DNA from: Emmonsiellopsis sp. PD_33
Taxonomy: Eukaryota > Ascomycota > Eurotiomycetes > Onygenales > Ajellomycetaceae
Length of the DNA stretch: 11,902 nt
Assembly (NCBI GenBank): GCA_032988165.1
Contig: JANTQF010000581.1
Location: 1-11,902, forward strand
Reading direction: 5' to 3'
Shown here: piece by piece, positions 7,816-11,902 of the stretch
Layout of the letters: each line of letters begins with the position of its first letter
Numbering within the stretch: the first letter of the stretch is position 1
The notes under the pieces: generated by a model
Told to the model about the DNA's origin: nothing
Seen by the model: the letters and a program-made list of their open reading frames with translations, nothing else
Database searches by the model: none
Position numbers and translations under genes: made by a program

Positions 7816-8817
7816 TTAATGCAATAACACCCCCCCCCTCCCCCCATCCTCAAAACCCCCCCTCATCATCCCCTTAACCTCCGTCTCCAACATCTCCACC
7901 AACTCCCCCGCCAACTCCCTCACCACCTCCTCCTGCCTCCTCGAAAACTCCCGTAACACATACTCCGCCACCTCCGCCGAATTCCGACTGCGCGGCCGCC
8001 CAATCCCAATCCCAATCCGCGTAAGCACGATCCGTGTAAGCCAAATGTCAACCGTGGTACTAATACTCATCCCAGTCTCAGGAACTTGTAGTTGCTTCGG
8101 AAGAATCCCCGTCTCCGTCTCCGTCTCCGCATCTCCCTCCATCTCCGCCCCTTTATTACCCGCCGCCGCCGGCAGCTGCACAGTAACCGGCAACGAAATC
8201 TGCTCCGTGCGCCCCGCACTAATCCCCCGACGGTTCTTCGCCTGCTCATGCGTCTGCGCCATCAACCCCTCCTTCACCAAACTAGCCACCACACTCTTAA
8301 CCCCATTATGCCCGCGCGCCGACATTGCCGCCCGCCCGCGGCGCACGCGCAGCTTCCCCGGCGCCAGGTCCAGGTCGTCGTGTAGCAGGATGAGGTTTAG
8401 GGGGACCAGCGAGGGCTTTTTTAGCGTCGCTTTGGCGGTTGGGAGGGCCGCTTTGCGCGCGACGACGCCGGCCGTTGTGCTGCCGGCTTTGCTCAGGGAT
8501 AGTTTTTCGGCTGACCCCGGAGGCATTTCTAGTGCTGTCTGCTGACACCAGGACTGGAACGCCTTTACCATTGTCGGGCCGGAGACGTTCATTAGGGTGG
8601 GGGATTCCCAGAGGGTTAGGCGGGAGTTGGAGCGGGGGAGGGTGGTGGTGCATGTTCGTTCGGCGTGGTAGGCGGGGGACCAGGTGGGGGTGCTGTCGGC
8701 AAGGGTGTCGGCGAGGGCGGAGAGGAGGAGGTGGCCGGCTGAGTGGAGGGTGCGGTGGCAGTTCGGGGGGGGGTTGCCGAGGGAGGCGAGGAAGATGGGG
8801 GGGGTGGGGGGCGGCAT
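7816..8817 (-). CDS. PTH1: Peptidyl-tRNA hydrolase, bacterial Pth type
   Basis: Single-exon gene of 333 aa. Pth cleaves the ester bond in peptidyl-tRNA released prematurely from ribosomes, recycling the tRNA. The fungal bacterial-type enzyme is generally placed in mitochondria. The motifs run in family order. LGNP with Asn15 is followed by LHSAG with the presumed catalytic His25, and by LMNVSG with Asn77. HDDLDLAPGKLRVRRG carries Asp147, RGHNGVKS carries Asn171, RIGIGIGRP lies at about 267-275, and VAEYVLREFS at about 283-292. These correspond to the E. coli Asn10, His20, Asn68, Asp93 and Asn114 positions. The protein is far longer than the roughly 194-aa bacterial enzyme because of two extra segments (about 91-137 and 182-262). 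The second includes an ETETETG stretch encoded by a hexanucleotide repeat. The ATG sits just before the first strand, and I see no clear targeting peptide in the modelled N-terminus. Confidence 0.9.
   Translation of the reverse strand: MPPPTPPIFLASLGNPPPNCHRTLHSAGHLLLSALADTLADSTPTWSPAYHAERTCTTTLPRSNSRLTLWESPTLMNVSGPTMVKAFQSWCQQTALEMPPGSAEKLSLSKAGSTTAGVVARKAALPTAKATLKKPSLVPLNLILLHDDLDLAPGKLRVRRGRAAMSARGHNGVKSVVASLVKEGLMAQTHEQAKNRRGISAGRTEQISLPVTVQLPAAAGNKGAEMEGDAETETETGILPKQLQVPETGMSISTTVDIWLTRIVLTRIGIGIGRPRSRNSAEVAEYVLREFSRRQEEVVRELAGELVEMLETEVKGMMRGGFEDGGRGGVLLH
8111..8128. repeat. Hexanucleotide repeat (GTCTCC)x3 inside the hydrolase gene
   Basis: Three perfect GTCTCC units on the plus strand encode the alternating Glu-Thr stretch of the hydrolase on the minus strand. 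More degenerate CTCC units follow to about 8148. The repeat lies in a family-atypical insert, so length variation would be tolerated. Confidence 0.85.
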
Positions 8818-10570
8818 GGAGGGGAGGGGGATATGAGAGAGGGGGGGTGGGAGGGCGTTGGAGAGGGGGGGGGGAGGGATGGTTGATTAGGTGGGCTGGG
8901 GGTATTTTGCTTTCGTTGTTGTATATTCTTCTTCTTCTTCTTGATATCTGATGCGGAGTTTGGAGATTTCGCCGCAATTAAGTTTGGTGGTTACATAAGA
9001 GATTAGTCAGCGAATAGGGGTGTCCATCAACATCGTCTGGGATGAAATGAACCTGGTTTAGGGGAAGATCTTGCTGACAGTTTTGTGCGATCCCATTTTT
9101 CTGGTTGTGTTTGATGTTGACTGAGACATACAGGGACCTTCATCTGCCCTTAAAGCCCTCCCTTCTATGGCAGATTTATCCCCTGCGATAGGCGTAGGAT
9201 ATCTCTAGAACGCCATGGAGGGGTTGGCGAACGACTGATCTATATAGGAGCTGGTTTGGATGTTGTTCTGCTTCATTCACGCATCCATGATGTCAACCAC
9301 TCGGAAACATAACCATCGCTGCCAACAGCGGCGGAGACGAGATTACATGGATACTTTCAGCATTCAGCGGATTCTGCAAATGGTCAAACTCTCTCCAAGG
9401 CAAAGAAATACCGCAGGGAATCCGTCAATATCTCGATTCGCATCTCCCCGTCTATCAAAGCTACGCCTAGCCTCCTGCTTGATAGGAGGTGTTCTCTTCT
9501 CCGTTGGGGCCTCAGCTGGTCCGTTTCCAAACCCAGATATTTCTTAGTAGCTGAAGTGCCAGAGAAGCAGACACCGATCGAAGGGAATAAGCGTGGATAA
9601 AACGGACATCCTCCATGGCTGGCCGAGGAGGGTGCTGGAAGGGGAAGATTCTGAAAAGTTGCAGCAGATGATGAAGATGGATCTCTTTCCTTATGTCTGG
9701 TATGGCTCTGCTTGCTGAGGTGGGGAAAACATACATCCGGAATTGTCCGCCTTGGTGGATAGTAGGAGAGATGTCTTTACCATACCATGTACAACCTGGC
9801 TGTCTCCATACCCTTCATTGCCCCCTGTGCGAGGGATCTGTTTATGAATATCGGAATGCATACACTCTGTGCGGCCCAGCATATGGATATCATGCGCCAT
9901 CGTGGCAGCGTAAGGGAGAGGTGAACTAGAACCGCAGGCAGGAATGTTCATTTCGCCGTGGTGGGTTGGTCCTTTTTGTTTGGTCTATATTGCCCCGCGG
10001 GGTATCTATCTCCCTATTTCCTAGGGACTTGGAATGTGGAGTTGATGATGTTGTTGCAGAGCACATAGGGCATGTGGGAGACGGGGAGACTCTCTTCCAT
10101 GCTCTGGGGGACGGAAAGGGCTTGTCTATATAAGGTCTGAATGATCTGCCTCGCAAGGGACGAATATGTCTTATTGGCATATGTAGTAGCCAGTGGGGGG
10201 ATGAGGAGTGGATTAATTAGTTCATTCGGGCATGTATCTCTGCTGTTGGATTTGTATCCAAGCGTAGTTCGGGCCCCTTGGTTATATACCGAATGGATGA
10301 ATGGTCATACCCCAGCACAGTGTTTGATAGTCAGTGTCAATGCGGATACTCAATACTCTCATAAGCTTTCTCCTAATAACTTCCTAAATAACAAATCGCC
10401 CGTGCCGTGTTGCATCTACTATGATCGATCGTAACCTCGTATGTAGGCCACTTCCCCTCCTCGGTCGAGCTCGGCGATACAACCCTGGAATAAGACGCGG
10501 CTATGGAGCATGGATACCACGGTGTCATGGCTTAGGCAAGCGACCTGAAGTCAAAATGTGGTTTATCAGA

Positions 10571-10576
10571 TGACGT
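10571..10576 (+). promoter_or_regulatory. CRE-like TGACGT hexamer
   Basis: TGACGT is the core recognised by ATF/CREB-type bZIP factors, such as AtfA in aspergilli. It lies about 220 nt upstream of the oxygenase ATG and just before the poly-G/12-bp repeat block. A six-base match can occur by chance. Confidence 0.25.
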
Positions 10577-10591
10577 TGGTCAACAGACGAT

Positions 10592-10642
10592 GGGGGGGGG
10601 GGTGAATAGGGGGTTAAATAGGGGGTTAAATAGGGGGTTAAC
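10592..10642. repeat. Poly-G run followed by a 12-bp tandem repeat
   Basis: Eleven Gs (10592-10602) are followed by three copies of TAGGGGGTTAAA at 10607-10618, 10619-10630 and 10631-10642, the last ending AAC. The block lies 155-205 nt upstream of the oxygenase start codon. Confidence 0.9.
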
Positions 10643-10730
10643 TACTGCGGGGCAGATATCCATCACCATCTTCTTCCTTTCCCCCGCGCATAACTGTCTA
10701 TTATCTCGCCAACCCTCAGCCCAGAAACAA

Positions 10731-10740
10731 ATATATAAAA
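10731..10740 (+). promoter_or_regulatory. TATA box and leader of the oxygenase gene
   Basis: ATATATAAAA lies 58 nt before the ATG at 10798. It is followed by a CT- and CA-rich, G-poor leader (about 10745-10790), as is common at fungal core promoters, and a favourable TAAAC context before the ATG. Confidence 0.6.
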
Positions 10741-10797
10741 CCTCTTGACAAACTCTCTCTCCACCCAACCAAACACCAAGAAAAACAAACAGTAAAC

Positions 10798-11902
10798 ATG
10801 ACCGACCCAACCCCCCACCTCACCGCCCTCCAACGCGACGGCTACGTGATAATCCCCAACCTCCTCGCCGAACCCCAGCTCACCACCCTGCGCACCGCCG
10901 CCGCCCACGCCGCCGCCCTCGGCCGCACCGGCAAATGGCCACACATCCGCACCGTCCCCAAACAATTCCCCCCCTGGCCCAGCACCCCGCCGCCCGCCTC
11001 CCAGGGTGGAATCTGGGGCGTCCAACACCTCCTCCACCCCGAAATGCCCAGCCGCCACGCCTTCGCAAACCTCTACTTCTCCCCCGCCGTCCTCTCCATC
11101 GTCGAGGAGCTCGTCGGCCTCAAGCCCTCCAACCCCAACCCCAACCCCAACTCCTCAGATGATACCCCCAATGATACGCCGGAACCCCTAACCATGGAAC
11201 TCCTCAACCTCCTCGTCTCACCAACCCACACCCCCTTCTCCCTCCGCTGGCACCGCGACGACATCCCCACCCCGCCCACCCTCTCACCCGCAGACGAGCT
11301 CGCCGCCCTGCGACAGAAATCCCCCCCGCACCGCCCGCAGAGCCACGCGCAGTATAACATCCCGCTGTACGCGGATGCGTCGCTGGTCGTCGTGCCGGGG
11401 TCGCATCGGCGCGCGCGCACGCCGGTTGAGCGCGAGGCCGGGCCGTATGAGGAGGATTTACCGGGGCAGGTGGTGGTGCGGTTGGCGGCGGGGGATGCGG
11501 TGTTTTATGATAGTAATATTTGGCATAGGGGGGTTTATGGGGCGGTGGATGAGGGGGTGGTGGGGGGGGATGGGGTGGTGGAGGGGTTGAGGTTGACGGT
11601 TCATGGGAGTGTGGGGGGGGCGGCGGGGGAGGGGGAGGGGAAGGAGAATAAGAGGGCGAAGGTCGTGTTGCAGCATGGGGTGGGGTTTTGGGTAAATAGG
11701 GAGGATGCGGGATTTGAGGGGTTGGAGGGGGGGGTGAGGGTTAGGGCAGAGAGGATGAGGAGGAGGCTGGTGGAGATGGGGAGGGGGGAGGGGGTAGGGT
11801 ATGCGCTGATGGAGGCCGGGGTTAACTTTACCAGCCCCCTGGGCCGCTATGTGCAGATTGGGGCGCCGCCGGCGCTGGACGCGGCGTTGACGCTCCCGGT
11901 CT
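10798..11902 (+). CDS. Phytanoyl-CoA dioxygenase (PhyH)-like Fe(II)/2-oxoglutarate oxygenase, 5' part
   Basis: The frame runs 368 codons from ATG 10798 to the right edge without a stop, so the C-terminus is missing. PhyH-family enzymes hydroxylate small molecules using Fe(II), O2 and 2-oxoglutarate. The N-terminus LTALQRDGYVIIPNLL is the typical opening of the family. The iron triad is complete: His152 and Asp154 in RWHRDD, and His243 in SNIWHRG. VVVPGSHRR at about 197-205 is the conserved turn before the distal histidine. The likely 2-oxoglutarate-binding arginine is Arg265 in GLRLTVHGS, separated from His243 by an unusually long Gly/Val-rich loop. A second low-complexity stretch (about 117-131, Asn-Pro repeats) lies before the first histidine. 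The substrate cannot be told from sequence and no biosynthetic partner is adjacent. No intron is needed in the visible part. The coding strand switches from C-rich to G-rich near 11350-11450. Confidence 0.85.
   Translation, partial: MTDPTPHLTALQRDGYVIIPNLLAEPQLTTLRTAAAHAAALGRTGKWPHIRTVPKQFPPWPSTPPPASQGGIWGVQHLLHPEMPSRHAFANLYFSPAVLSIVEELVGLKPSNPNPNPNSSDDTPNDTPEPLTMELLNLLVSPTHTPFSLRWHRDDIPTPPTLSPADELAALRQKSPPHRPQSHAQYNIPLYADASLVVVPGSHRRARTPVEREAGPYEEDLPGQVVVRLAAGDAVFYDSNIWHRGVYGAVDEGVVGGDGVVEGLRLTVHGSVGGAAGEGEGKENKRAKVVLQHGVGFWVNREDAGFEGLEGGVRVRAERMRRRLVEMGRGEGVGYALMEAGVNFTSPLGRYVQIGAPPALDAALTLPV

Larger units (their letters stand above)
8818..10797. other. 2-kb divergent intergenic region, no recognisable gene
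   Basis: The left end (8818 to about 8945) is the hydrolase promoter and leader. On the minus strand it is a C/CT-rich tract with an AAG-repeat (TTC on plus, about 8926-8940). From about 8990 to 10560 the composition is mixed and near-balanced. It holds only short ORFs with no recognisable motif: 9260-9547 plus, 9693-9929 plus, 9512-9736 minus, 9691-9951 minus, 9926-10180 minus, 10141-10434 plus. TATATA boxes occur at about 9240 and 10127 but lead to no convincing gene. I tried joining the short frames across introns and found nothing recognisable. The right end is the promoter of the oxygenase gene. Confidence 0.55.

Noticed and set aside
8045..8977. Long ORFs overlapping the hydrolase (8045-8545 plus, 8439-8951 plus, 8306-8977 minus)
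   Set aside because: They are Gly-, Ser- or Pro/Arg-rich shadows of skewed DNA, while the 7816-8817 frame carries every Pth motif in order.
8990..10560. tRNA genes or a transposon in the 2-kb gap
   Set aside because: I looked for GGTTCRA-type T loops and for long terminal or inverted repeats by eye and found none; a proper scan would be needed to be sure.
10580..11068. Minus-strand Gly-rich ORFs opposite the oxygenase start
   Set aside because: Antisense of the C-rich 5' half of the PhyH-like gene; no motif.

Overview
The window looks like nuclear DNA of a filamentous ascomycete, most likely an Aspergillus/Penicillium-type Eurotiales. The genes carry short introns (54 to 156 nt) with GTATGT/GTGAGT-type donors, CTAAC/CTGAC-type branch sites and YAG acceptors. 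The proteins read as typical fungal orthologues. I see no prokaryotic operon, CRISPR array, tRNA or rRNA.

Layout, left to right. (1) The 3' part of a plus-strand SMP3-type GPI mannosyltransferase gene (93-1232), preceded by what looks like the tail of an intron cut by the window edge. (2) A microsatellite-rich gap (1233-2606). (3) A minus-strand BET5/TRAPPC1 gene (2607-3371) split into five small exons, which simple ORF scanning misses. (4) An 830-bp divergent promoter (3372-4201) with a 14-bp tandem repeat and three CCAAT boxes. (5) A plus-strand CaMKK/Ssp1-type kinase, cmkC-like (4202-6953, six exons, 781 aa as modelled). (6) A convergent 3'-3' gap of simple repeats and G tracts (6954-7815). 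(7) A minus-strand, intronless bacterial-type peptidyl-tRNA hydrolase (7816-8817). (8) A 2-kb gap with no recognisable gene (8818-10797), ending in a 12-bp tandem repeat and a TATA box. (9) The 5' part of a plus-strand phytanoyl-CoA-dioxygenase-like Fe(II)/2-oxoglutarate oxygenase, open to the right edge (10798-11902).

The genes are unrelated housekeeping functions: GPI anchor synthesis, ER-Golgi tethering, calcium/energy signalling, translation rescue, and one oxygenase of unknown substrate. They do not form a metabolic cluster.

The most unusual property is compositional. In three of the five genes (SMP3, PTH, PhyH-like) the coding strand is extremely C-rich in the 5' half and switches to extremely G-rich in the 3' half, in the direction of transcription whichever strand carries the gene. 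BET5 and the kinase do not show this strongly. The switch makes the two halves of each mRNA potentially complementary and explains most of the long antisense ORFs. I found no convincing novel multi-gene system.
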